Positions 24,506-32,614 of a stretch of DNA of 64,000 bases are shown here, one piece after another. Under the pieces are notes generated by a model. The model made no database searches, had not been told where the DNA came from, and saw nothing but the letters and a program-made list of their open reading frames with translations. How positions within the stretch are numbered: position 1 is the first letter of the stretch; every line of letters begins with the position of its first letter. This DNA comes from Verrucomicrobiota bacterium (GTDB lineage Bacteria; Verrucomicrobiota; Verrucomicrobiia; Limisphaerales; JADJPG01): NCBI GenBank assembly GCA_016713365.1, contig JADJPG010000034.1, positions 1 to 64,000 on the forward strand, given 5' to 3'. The translations under genes were made by a program, and so were the position numbers.

Positions 24506-27466
24506 TCATGCCCTTTTGTACGACGAGTGAATCAAGTTACTGTCCTCGCCGTACGTCCGCTTGAAGGTGGGGTTCAACAAATTCTTCGCCGTGAACTTCG
24601 CGGTCAGGTTCCGACCCAGCTTCTGGGACAGCACGAAATCCAGCCCCGGCGCCGGCTGCTCGAAGACGTCCTCCGTCTTCAAACTGGCGATCGTGATACG
24701 CGGTCCCGCGATGTTGAAAACCAGGCTGGCGCTGGTGCCCGAAGACGGATTGTCGTAATTGAGATCCAGATTAACGATGTAAGGCGACTGGTCGTAAAGC
24801 TGTCGCGTCCGATCGGCCCCGTTCACCAACTGTTGCTTGCTCGCGAACTCGTCGTCGGTGAGTTCCGTTTCCGACCAAATCAAGGAGATGTTTCCCCCAA
24901 CGCTAAAAACGTCGAGCAAGGGATCAATGAAGCCGAGATTCTTCCGCGCCTCGAACTCGACACCGTAGACACTCGCCTCTTTCCGATTGTCGAAGGTGAT
25001 GAAATCGCCATCGATGGTCAGGAAGCGGCGCTCGATCGCGTTCTCGAGAGTCTTGTAGAACAAACTCACGCTGACAATCTCTCCGGGCTTGAAGAACCAT
25101 TCCCAGCGCAGATCATAGTTGTTGATGGAGCTCATCCCCAAGTTGGGATTTCCATCGAGCAACTCGTCCAGCAGCGGATCGTAGCTCCGGTAAGCCGCCA
25201 GCTCCCGGAAGGAAGGACGCGCAATCGTTTTGCTGAAATGCGCTCGCAGATTCATGTTGGTCCGGATTGCCCAAATGGTCCCGACCGCTGGCAACAGATC
25301 CGTCTGAACAATCTTGGAATCGTTCGTGGCCCTTCCCGTCACCGCACTCTGCAAATCGCTTTCCGAATGGATTTGAATATCCGTGGACTCGAGGCGCGCA
25401 CCAAGAACCAGACGCAGATTCGACAGCAACGGAACATCGGTCATCAAATATCCGGCCCGCACCGTCGACTCCGCTTCGTAGAAGCTGTCCCGGATCTGCG
25501 ATACGTATCGAGGCCACGATTGACTGACGGATCCATTTGCATTTGTTACCGCGCTGTAACGGAGCGAGCCGGGCGTCAGAAAGTTGTTCGGATTGCCATC
25601 AAACGGATTGGTCGTGAAGTCAGTGCTGAAGTAATCGAATCCGTGGTCTGTGAACTCCCGCTTGGAGAAGCTGTCGAAGAGACCCATTTTGAACTCGCCA
25701 TCATCGAGATTCCAGTTCCGAAACGGAATAGTGAGATCGATCTTCTCATTTCGATTGTCCTCAGAGAGATCCCGGTAGTAGCGGGTGGGACGCCGAGGAT
25801 CATCGGTGTTGAGTGAATCAATCAAGTATTCGCTGCCATTGAAAACGTGATTGAAGAAGCGGACGTCCGGCTCCAACTGCGTGGTATGAGAGAGCGCCGT
25901 CAACCAGTCGAAGCGCGCGTGGCCCAATTCGGGCAGCCGATGTGAACCCTTCAACTGGTAGGTTTGAAGGTTCTTCTCTGTCCAGATGAGCTTGTTCCTG
26001 TAGTAACGCGAGCCCTCGTCTTGATAATTTATTCCTTCCTGCGTTTGGGCGAGCTTGTCGCTGTTCTGATTGTAGAGGAAAGTGAATCCCACCTCGTGAT
26101 TCTCGTGCAGCTGGTAGGCGAGATTCACCATTCCAGACCAGTTCACCACTTCGGTCGACCTCGAATCCTCGAACTCCTTGTCGATCTCCGAGTTCCCATT
26201 GTCTCCCGAGCTGTAGCGCGAGGAAATCCCGTTCTCGTAGGACGAGAAATCACGACGGTAGGAGAACGAACCGAACAGCCCGAGCGGAAGTCCGAGGAAA
26301 TGTGTCGTGTCGCCAGCGCTGACGCTGAAGTTGTGATTCAAGAGCGATGTCTCCTGGTCAGGCGCAAACTTCGCCGGACCAAGCGCATTGTTCAGAGCCT
26401 GCAGTTCGTCCCGTTGGGCAAACCTTTGCGCCCGGGTCGCAGCATTGGCGGGAATGTCGCGAGGGATCGTCGTGTGAGCCGGCTGCACCGTCAAAAAGCG
26501 CTCGCGAGCCAGATACCCTGGCAATGCCCGGGTCCCATCGTCCATCCCTAGCCAGTCCGTGCCGCCGCCATCGTAACTCAGGAACTTGTCGTTCAGGTTG
26601 GCCTGCGGATTGTAGGAACCGCCGATTGAGAAGTTGTAGAACGCCTTTTCGGGAAATGATTTTGTGACGATGTTGATGCCGCCACCGGTGTAGCTGCCCT
26701 GTTGATCCGGCGTGAACGTTTTCGCCACCACGACCTTGTCGATGATCTGTGCGGGAAACAAATCCAGTGGAGCCGAACGTCGATACGGATCAGGCGACGG
26801 AATCTCCGCGCCATTCAGCGTCGTTGTCACGTAACGATCGCTCAGACCACGAATCACCGCGAACTTGCCGTCCACCACCGCCGCGCCGGAGACTTTGTTG
26901 ATGATCGCGCCGGCGTCCGACACGCCGGTCTTAGAAATCTGCTCGGAACCGAACGCTTCCGTCGCCGCGGCCTCCTTCGCGCGCTGCACGAACAACTGCT
27001 TGATGTCGCTCTTCGGCACCGAGGATTGGAAGATCGGTTTGGGCGCTGGCGGCTTGACCGCCACCACTGGCGCGGCAGCTTTGTTGGCCGAATTCGTATC
27101 ACCGCCACGTCCCTCAGAGGACGGTCCACGGGTCTGGGTCCGCGTGTCAGCAAAGAAGCTCTCCCCGGCCGCTGCTGGCGCGTCGGACGCCATTGTGCGT
27201 CGTGATCCTTCGCCTGCTTGCGGCAGCACCCCCTGGTTGATCGGCGGCAACTTGCTGGGCTGCGATTTGGTCTGGGTCGGCTTCGGAGCTTCCGTCTTCT
27301 GCTCCTTCTTGTCCGAGCGAACGGCCTGGAGGATCCGGCGGGTGATCTCGTCCAGCTTGCCCGTCTTCGCCGCCCAGTATCCGATGCCGCCAATCATCGC
27401 GGCATGAACGACGATCGAGATGGTCAGGCTGACCGGATCCCTCTTTTCTTTAGTTTTGCGGGCCAT
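24506..27466 (-). CDS. TonB-dependent receptor with an N-terminal TonB-type inner-membrane anchor
   Basis: A 986-residue protein of unusual build. Residues 1-10 are basic, 12-33 form one hydrophobic helix (VSLTISIVVHAAMIGGIGYW) with S17 and H21 spaced as in the SxxxH motif of TonB's anchor. Residues 50-150 are Pro/Lys-rich with PKP and KPPAPKP, like TonB's periplasm-spanning linker. A plug domain follows (about 155-275: SEQISKTGVSDAGAIINKV, FAVIRGLSDRY, LNGAEIPSPDPYRR, GGGINIVTKSFPEKAF), then the 22-strand-type barrel. No TonB C-terminal domain is seen. The frame ends early at SSYKRA; adding one base at 24514-24517 restores GMSFGASLSYEF to a stop at 24474 (997 residues). exbD lies 97 bases upstream. 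Confidence 0.85.
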   Translation of the reverse strand: MARKTKEKRDPVSLTISIVVHAAMIGGIGYWAAKTGKLDEITRRILQAVRSDKKEQKTEAPKPTQTKSQPSKLPPINQGVLPQAGEGSRRTMASDAPAAAGESFFADTRTQTRGPSSEGRGGDTNSANKAAAPVVAVKPPAPKPIFQSSVPKSDIKQLFVQRAKEAAATEAFGSEQISKTGVSDAGAIINKVSGAAVVDGKFAVIRGLSDRYVTTTLNGAEIPSPDPYRRSAPLDLFPAQIIDKVVVAKTFTPDQQGSYTGGGINIVTKSFPEKAFYNFSIGGSYNPQANLNDKFLSYDGGGTDWLGMDDGTRALPGYLARERFLTVQPAHTTIPRDIPANAATRAQRFAQRDELQALNNALGPAKFAPDQETSLLNHNFSVSAGDTTHFLGLPLGLFGSFSYRRDFSSYENGISSRYSSGDNGNSEIDKEFEDSRSTEVVNWSGMVNLAYQLHENHEVGFTFLYNQNSDKLAQTQEGINYQDEGSRYYRNKLIWTEKNLQTYQLKGSHRLPELGHARFDWLTALSHTTQLEPDVRFFNHVFNGSEYLIDSLNTDDPRRPTRYYRDLSEDNRNEKIDLTIPFRNWNLDDGEFKMGLFDSFSKREFTDHGFDYFSTDFTTNPFDGNPNNFLTPGSLRYSAVTNANGSVSQSWPRYVSQIRDSFYEAESTVRAGYLMTDVPLLSNLRLVLGARLESTDIQIHSESDLQSAVTGRATNDSKIVQTDLLPAVGTIWAIRTNMNLRAHFSKTIARPSFRELAAYRSYDPLLDELLDGNPNLGMSSINNYDLRWEWFFKPGEIVSVSLFYKTLENAIERRFLTIDGDFITFDNRKEASVYGVEFEARKNLGFIDPLLDVFSVGGNISLIWSETELTDDEFASKQQLVNGADRTRQLYDQSPYIVNLDLNYDNPSSGTSASLVFNIAGPRITIASLKTEDVFEQPAPGLDFVLSQKLGRNLTAKFTAKNLLNPTFKRTYGEDSNLIHSSYKRA

Positions 27467-27563
27467 TGCTGCGGTTGGTTTAAGGAGGTCAGGTCACACT
27501 GCGCCGGTTTGGAGTGGCAGGAGCATCCAGGGTCGGGGGCAGGGAAAATTTGGTCGATGCGAG

Positions 27564-27974
27564 TTACCGGGCGACACCTTCGGTCGCCAGACCCACTTTC
27601 GAAATATTCGCCGAGATCAACACGTCGAGTACTCCGATGATTTTTTGGTATTGAATCCGGCTGTCTCCGCGAACAATCACGTTGAGATCCGGATCGTCCT
27701 TGCGAAACTGCACCAGCGTGGTGAGCAGCTGATCCTCGTTCATCTCAACGGCGTTGAGGAAAATTTTTCCCGAATTGTCCACCGTCACGTAATTCGCCTT
27801 CGCCGCCGAATCCTTCGGGCGCGCCCCCGCCGTCGGAAGCGAGATGTCCATGTCGTTCACCGGCGGAGCGGTCGTAAGAATGAAGATCACCAACAGCACG
27901 AACGCGAGGTCGAGCAACGGCGTGATGTTCAGCTCGGTCAGCTCGTGCTGCTTGTTGGCGGAGTACTTTTTCAT
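27564..27974 (-). CDS. exbD: ExbD/TolR-family proton-channel subunit
   Basis: A 136-residue ExbD-type protein: short cytoplasmic start, one membrane helix (ITPLLDLAFVLLVIFILTT) with the essential proton-carrying Asp near residue 22, and a periplasmic domain with VRGDSRIQYQKIIGVLDVL. ExbD with ExbB couples proton flow to force on TonB. Its stop-start distance to exbB is 30 bases, and the receptor gene follows after 97 bases, so the three form one operon. Confidence 0.93.
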   Translation of the reverse strand: MKKYSANKQHELTELNITPLLDLAFVLLVIFILTTAPPVNDMDISLPTAGARPKDSAAKANYVTVDNSGKIFLNAVEMNEDQLLTTLVQFRKDDPDLNVIVRGDSRIQYQKIIGVLDVLISANISKVGLATEGVAR

Positions 27975-28004
27975 GAGGTGTTCCTCTCAACGAGGTCTCC
28001 GGAT

Positions 28005-28811
28005 TCAGGCCACGGCAGACTGACCCTTCTCGTCCTTCTCCTCGTCCCGCATCCGCTTGATGGCATCAGCGATCTCCTCATACACCGCGCGGTTTTCCAC
28101 GTAAGCGTGTTCGATCGCCGTCGCATACTCCGTGGTGAAATTGTCCAGCTGCTGGGTGATGCTGCGGATCATCGTGATCATGTAGTTGTAGGCAAACATC
28201 GCGGGAATCGCGACGAACAAGCCGACGACCGTCGCAATCAACGCGCCCGCGACACCCGGCGCCATGGCCGTCAAGCTGGCGGCCTGCTTGATCGCGATGC
28301 CGGAGAACGTCTCCATGACGCCCCACACCGTTCCCAGCAATCCGATGAACGGACCTCCTGCCACCGCGGTGGTAAGGATGATCATCCCCTTCTCCAACGA
28401 GAGTGCCTGCGCGCTGACCATGCGCTCCAGCACCACCTTCACCGACTCAAACGACGCAGCGCTGATGCGCGTCTTGCCCTTCACCGTCACAGGATTGTTC
28501 TTCAGGTGATACGCGAGCTCCTCCGCGCCGCCGTAGTAAACCTCGTAGGCCGGAGCGCCCGTGAACTCATCGCTCTTGTTGAAAAGATCCATCGGATCGC
28601 GCGTGGCGCGGTAGGCGGCGAAGAACTTCTTCGACATCTGGGTGGCCTTGTAGAGCTGGCGAGCCTTGTTGATGATCACCGTCCAACTGAAAAGCGAGAC
28701 AAGCACCAGCAAGCCGATGGTAATCTTGCCCTCCATCGTGGCCTTCTCGAGGGCGAAGCTGAGCGCGTTGGCCAGCAGTGGGGTGAAAGTGAAGTGTTCC
28801 ATAGATGTCAT
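28005..28811 (-). CDS. exbB: ExbB/TolQ/MotA-family proton-channel subunit
   Basis: A 268-residue inner-membrane protein with three hydrophobic helices (about 28-48, 143-165 and 185-215). The family core AVAGGPFIGLLGTVWGVMETF and LTAMAPGVAGALIATVVGLFVAIPAM is complete, forming the pore that surrounds ExbD. The C-terminal 40 residues are helical and highly charged, in the cytoplasm. The start could be the ATG at 28811 or the one at 28802. It is the first gene of the exbB-exbD-receptor operon; the AraC gene upstream is on the same strand, 81 bases away. Confidence 0.93.
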   Translation of the reverse strand: MTSMEHFTFTPLLANALSFALEKATMEGKITIGLLVLVSLFSWTVIINKARQLYKATQMSKKFFAAYRATRDPMDLFNKSDEFTGAPAYEVYYGGAEELAYHLKNNPVTVKGKTRISAASFESVKVVLERMVSAQALSLEKGMIILTTAVAGGPFIGLLGTVWGVMETFSGIAIKQAASLTAMAPGVAGALIATVVGLFVAIPAMFAYNYMITMIRSITQQLDNFTTEYATAIEHAYVENRAVYEEIADAIKRMRDEEKDEKGQSAVA

Positions 28812-28892
28812 GAATGGCAGTGTGTCGTTGTCATTGCTTGCGATTACACTTCCACCCTAAGGAGGGCACATGACGAACCAATGTCGCGGCGG

Positions 28893-29807
28893 TTACTTTT
28901 CCGTCACGACAGAGCCGTTGCTCGCTGATCCTTTTCGGCCAGAAGATTTCTGCGGCGATGTTCCCGCATCCGGCAGACAACCGTTCTCGTGAGAATTCAG
29001 GGCGGCGTTGCGCCGCCATTCGGTAGGCGTGACAGAGAATTTCTTTTTAAACAACGCGTTGAAAACTCCGAGATGCCGGTACCCGCACGCCGCGGCCACA
29101 GTCATCACACGCGAATCCGTTTCCGCCAAGAGGCGACGCGCCTTCAGCAGTCGCATCTCTGTCTGGCGTGATCGCAGCGACACGCCGAAATGTTGCAGGA
29201 ACAGCCGGCTGAAATGCCGCAGGCTGCAGCCGCAGTACTCGGCGAGTTCATCGCACGATGCGTTTAAGAATTCTTCCTCCGTCAAATGATCCAGAAGCAC
29301 CTTGATCCGTTTCGTCGCCGACAACGCCAGCGCCTCGGATTCCTCCGGTGGCGCCAGTTCCCGTTCAAACAACCTGCCGATCAACTCCAGCAACTGACAG
29401 CGCAACAGCAATCCGGCGCGCCCGGCAGAATCGACCGACAACGCGGCGAATTGCACCGCCACCGGATGATTTCGCGGCAGCACCCGCACCGACTGGCTGC
29501 CCTTGCCCGACGCGCGATCAAAGAACTGCCGTTCGGACATGGTGAGCAGCTCGCTCATCAGATCCGGGCAGAATCGAAAGTAAACCATGGACACCGCACT
29601 GAGCTGGCTGGCGCGGAAAGTTCCCTTGCGAGCCGGTGACAAGACGAGCACATCGCCAGCGTTTAATTCGCGGGCCGCCTCCGCGCTCAACCAATATCCC
29701 TGCCCCTCGGCCAGTCTCGTCACACACCAGCATTGAGCCGATGGCTCCCATTCCCCGGAGGGTGGGATAATTTGCTCAGCGAGCGCCAGATGGCTCTGAT
29801 ACTTCAT
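28893..29807 (-). CDS. AraC-family transcriptional regulator
   Basis: A 304-residue regulator. The N-terminal 150 residues look like a cupin-type sensing domain (WLSAEAARELNAGDVLVLSPARKGTFRA). The C-terminal AraC DNA-binding region has two helix-turn-helix motifs: CDELAEYCGCSLRHFSRLFLQHFGVS followed by RLLKARRLLAETDSRVMTVAAACGYRHLGVFNALFKKKFSVTPTEWRRN. About 35 polar residues trail after it. It diverges from the porin/pst genes and precedes exbB on its own strand, so it could control either group; the ligand is unknown. Confidence 0.88.
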   Translation of the reverse strand: MKYQSHLALAEQIIPPSGEWEPSAQCWCVTRLAEGQGYWLSAEAARELNAGDVLVLSPARKGTFRASQLSAVSMVYFRFCPDLMSELLTMSERQFFDRASGKGSQSVRVLPRNHPVAVQFAALSVDSAGRAGLLLRCQLLELIGRLFERELAPPEESEALALSATKRIKVLLDHLTEEEFLNASCDELAEYCGCSLRHFSRLFLQHFGVSLRSRQTEMRLLKARRLLAETDSRVMTVAAACGYRHLGVFNALFKKKFSVTPTEWRRNAALNSHENGCLPDAGTSPQKSSGRKGSASNGSVVTEK

Positions 29808-29856
29808 GCGGAGCCGAGCCTGACAGTGACTTGTTACACCCCATCGTCGGCATAGC

Positions 29857-29878
29857 GACGTTTACGTGACGTTTCAGT
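29857..29878. promoter_or_regulatory. Tandem 11-bp direct repeat upstream of porin/pst genes
   Basis: GACGTTTACGT and GACGTTTCAGT are adjacent copies with an exact 11-bp period, in the 248-base region between the divergent AraC and porin genes. PhoB boxes are tandem 11-bp repeats, and AraC-type regulators also bind direct repeats, so either protein could use this site. The sequence is not close to the enterobacterial Pho box. The rest of the intergenic region holds no clear -10/-35 pair that I would defend. Confidence 0.35.
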
Positions 29879-30055
29879 CACAAAAATAATACGCCTCCGG
29901 TGAAGCACCGGACCCGGTCACATTCGTGCCGTACTGAAGTCGGATCAAAGAGCGCAGTTTGATGATCGCTTCGTTGCCATTTTGTAACTCTTCCGCCCTT
30001 TGTCCGTAACGGAACATCCCTAGCGTGCAAGGCGAACACCGAAATTCATCTAACA

Positions 30056-31405
30056 ATGAAAAAATCATCATTCGCCAAAACCGCCCTCACGATGGGCGTC
30101 GCCGCGTCCACCCTGCTACCGAGCCTGCTTCAAGCGCAGCAGTCTGAAGCTCTGCTTGAAACATTGGTCCGCAAGGGAATCCTCACCGAACAGGAGGCCG
30201 AGGATCTCAAGACGGACATCGCCCGTGAGAACCGGCAGTATGTGAAGGTTCGCTCCGCCGGCAAGGAGACCGTCGCACTGGACATCTACGGTGACGTGCG
30301 AGCCCGCTACGAAGGATTCTATTCTGACGATCCAGCGATGGTGGACCGCAGCCGCTACCGCTACCGCCTGCGTCTCGGCATGACCGCCACGTTGTTTGAT
30401 CGTTTTGAGGCCGGGCTGAGGCTCTCGTCCAGCGAGGCCTCCAGCAGCTTCGGCGGCGATTCGATCTCGGGCAATTCCACCTTTCAGGACAACGGCTCGA
30501 AGAAATTTCTCTATATCGATCTCGCCTACGGCCGCTTCTACGCCTTCAGCAACCAGACCTTCCAGACCACGTTGACGGTCGGAAAGATGGAGAACCCGTT
30601 CGTCTACTCGGACATGGTTTTCGACGGCGATTACACGCCGGAGGGTCTTGGTTTGAACATGGGCTGGAATCTAAATGAGGAGCACTCGCTGAAATTCAAC
30701 GCCGGCGTTTTTGCGCTGGATGAAATCAGCGGCCAGAGTGAAGACCCGTGGATGGGCGGCGCGCAGGTGCGCTGGGATGGCATCTGGAAATACGACGAGG
30801 CACACAAACCAAAGATCCAGTCCAGTGTCGGACTCGGCGCGCTCGCCATCACCTACGGCCAGAGCCTGACCAACGGTGCGGTCCCGAACGCGAATCGCGG
30901 CAACACGCGCCTGGCCGGCTCGGGAGCTCTCGCCCACCACTACAACCCCATCGTCGCCGACGCAGCGTTTACCTACACCTTCGACAAGTTCCCGATGTAC
31001 GCTGGAACTTTCCCGGTCCGCGTGGGTGCCGACTTCATTTACAACCCGGCGGCGCCGGATCGGAATCGAGGCATGTCTGCGGGCGTCACCTTCGGCAAAT
31101 CCGGCAAGCGCGGCACCTGGGATGTCGGTTACCGATACAAGTATCTCGGCGGGGACGCCTGGTACGAGGAACTCACCGATTCGGATTTCGGCGGGTTCTA
31201 CCAAGGCACCGCCCCGACTGGCGGCGGCACTGGTTACGGCGCCGGCACCAACGTGAAGGGTCACATCTTGAAGGCCAGCTACTCGCCTTACAACTCCGTG
31301 ACGCTCACCGCCACGTGGTTCAAGACCAAGCTCATTCACGAGCAGGCCAACGGCAGCGACAGCGACATGAACCGCCTGCAAGTGGACGCAGCCTGGAAAT
31401 TCTAA
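30056..31405 (+). CDS. Putative outer-membrane porin (Porin_5-like)
   Basis: A 449-residue outer-membrane protein with a signal peptide (1-28), then a short helical segment ALLETLVRKGILTEQEAEDLKTDI, then a beta-barrel of alternating aromatic strands ending in VDAAWKF, with the terminal Phe needed for barrel insertion. The helical leader followed by GDVRARYEGFYSDDPAMVDRSRYRYRLRLGM is the usual layout of the Porin_5 family. Placed directly before pstS, it is likely the outer-membrane entry for phosphate (inference), as OprP-type porins are in other bacteria. A 93-base gap separates it from pstS. Confidence 0.85.
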   Translation: MKKSSFAKTALTMGVAASTLLPSLLQAQQSEALLETLVRKGILTEQEAEDLKTDIARENRQYVKVRSAGKETVALDIYGDVRARYEGFYSDDPAMVDRSRYRYRLRLGMTATLFDRFEAGLRLSSSEASSSFGGDSISGNSTFQDNGSKKFLYIDLAYGRFYAFSNQTFQTTLTVGKMENPFVYSDMVFDGDYTPEGLGLNMGWNLNEEHSLKFNAGVFALDEISGQSEDPWMGGAQVRWDGIWKYDEAHKPKIQSSVGLGALAITYGQSLTNGAVPNANRGNTRLAGSGALAHHYNPIVADAAFTYTFDKFPMYAGTFPVRVGADFIYNPAAPDRNRGMSAGVTFGKSGKRGTWDVGYRYKYLGGDAWYEELTDSDFGGFYQGTAPTGGGTGYGAGTNVKGHILKASYSPYNSVTLTATWFKTKLIHEQANGSDSDMNRLQVDAAWKF

Positions 31406-31498
31406 GACTCGATGTCACACCCTTGTTGGATGTTCTCCATGCAAACGTCACATGCGGGTCATCTAGTTAGGGGAAACAACTCAAAACGTTAACTGAAC

Positions 31499-32497
31499 AT
31501 GATCATGAAACGAAACATCATCCTCAGCAAAGCTTCGGTCACCTGGGCCTGTCTCGCGCTGGCCGGTTCCCTGTTCCTCCCGTCCACCGGACGGGCCCAG
31601 GATGCCATCACCCTCGATCCCGATCTCAAGGATTACAAACCCGTGAGCGGCATCTCGGGAAACATCACCTCGATCGGTTCCGACACGCTCAACAACCTGA
31701 TGACCTACTGGGCCGAGGGCTTCGCCAAGTTCTACCCGAACGTGAAGATCCAGATCGAAGGCAAAGGCTCCTCCACCGCACCTCCCGCGCTCATCGCTGG
31801 CACCGCGCAGCTCGGGCCGATGAGCCGGAAAATGAAGGCCGAGGAAATCGACGCGTTTGAACAGAAGTACGGCTACAAGCCAAAGCTCATCGCCGTGGCG
31901 CTCGACACTCTCGCCGTCTACGTCAACAAGGACAACCCCATCCAGTCCATGACACTCCAGCAGGTGGACTCGATCTTCTCCAACACCAAGAAGCGCGGCG
32001 GAAAAGACATCAGCAAGTGGGGCGATCTCGGACTCACCGGCGAATGGAAGAACAAGCCCGTCAGCCTCTACGGTCGTAACAGCGCCTCCGGCACCTACGG
32101 CTTCTTCAAGGAAACCGCGCTCGACAAGGGCGATTTCAAGCCCGCCGTGAAAGAACAGCCCGGCTCCGCCTCGGTGGTTCAGGGCGTGGAAAAGGATCTC
32201 GGCGCCGTGGGCTACAGCGGCATCGGCTACAAGACATCGGGCGTCAAGGCCGTGCCAGTGTCATTCCGCAGCGGTCCCATTACGCCCAACCAGAAAACCG
32301 CGAACAACTTCTCCTATCCCATTACCCGTTATCTCTACGTGTATGTAAACAAGGATCCGGTGAAGGGCATGGATCCGCTCGTCAAGGAATTCATCAAATA
32401 CGTCCTCTCCAAGCAGGGCCAGGAAGTCACCATCAAAGATGGCTACTATCCCATCAGCGCCAAGAAGGAAGCTGAGATGATGGCCGAACTGGAGTAA
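31499..32497 (+). CDS. pstS: Phosphate ABC transporter substrate-binding protein PstS
   Basis: A 332-residue periplasmic binding protein. After a signal peptide (to about residue 34, RAQ|DA) the PstS-type phosphate pocket is seen: ITSIGSDTLNNLMTYWAEGF, EGKGSSTAPPALIAGTAQLGPMSRKM, YGRNSASGTYGFFKE and AVGYSGIGYK. These Ser/Thr/Gly loops bind phosphate by hydrogen bonds. An alternative ATG lies two codons in. A strong hairpin at 32520-32561 follows the stop, before pstC. Confidence 0.93.
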   Translation: MIMKRNIILSKASVTWACLALAGSLFLPSTGRAQDAITLDPDLKDYKPVSGISGNITSIGSDTLNNLMTYWAEGFAKFYPNVKIQIEGKGSSTAPPALIAGTAQLGPMSRKMKAEEIDAFEQKYGYKPKLIAVALDTLAVYVNKDNPIQSMTLQQVDSIFSNTKKRGGKDISKWGDLGLTGEWKNKPVSLYGRNSASGTYGFFKETALDKGDFKPAVKEQPGSASVVQGVEKDLGAVGYSGIGYKTSGVKAVPVSFRSGPITPNQKTANNFSYPITRYLYVYVNKDPVKGMDPLVKEFIKYVLSKQGQEVTIKDGYYPISAKKEAEMMAELE

Positions 32498-32519
32498 TCC
32501 CGCTTCTCGCACGCACACA

Positions 32520-32561
32520 CCCTTGCGGGGCCGGAAGCCTCACGCTTCCGCCCTGCAAGGG
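32520..32561 (+). terminator. Hairpin between pstS and pstC (attenuator or mRNA stabiliser)
   Basis: A 42-base hairpin with arms of 18-19 bases: CCCTTGC, then GGGC/GCCC-type steps, then CGGAAGC, pairing with GCTTCCG...GCAAGGG around a CTCA-type loop, one bulge. No T-run follows, so it is more likely a partial terminator or 3' stabiliser that keeps binding-protein mRNA more abundant than the permease message, as known for other binding-protein operons. It may also be a dispersed REP-type repeat. Confidence 0.6.
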
Positions 32562-32614
32562 ACTCCTGCCACCAACATCCAAGCTGGCGAAACACCGCCA
32601 ACACCCTGCGATAC

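Noticed and set aside
27470..27500. AAGGAGGT on the plus strand as a ribosome site for a gene inside the exbD/exbB region
   Set aside because: The plus-strand frame it would serve is antisense to exbD and exbB, which are certain; coincidence.
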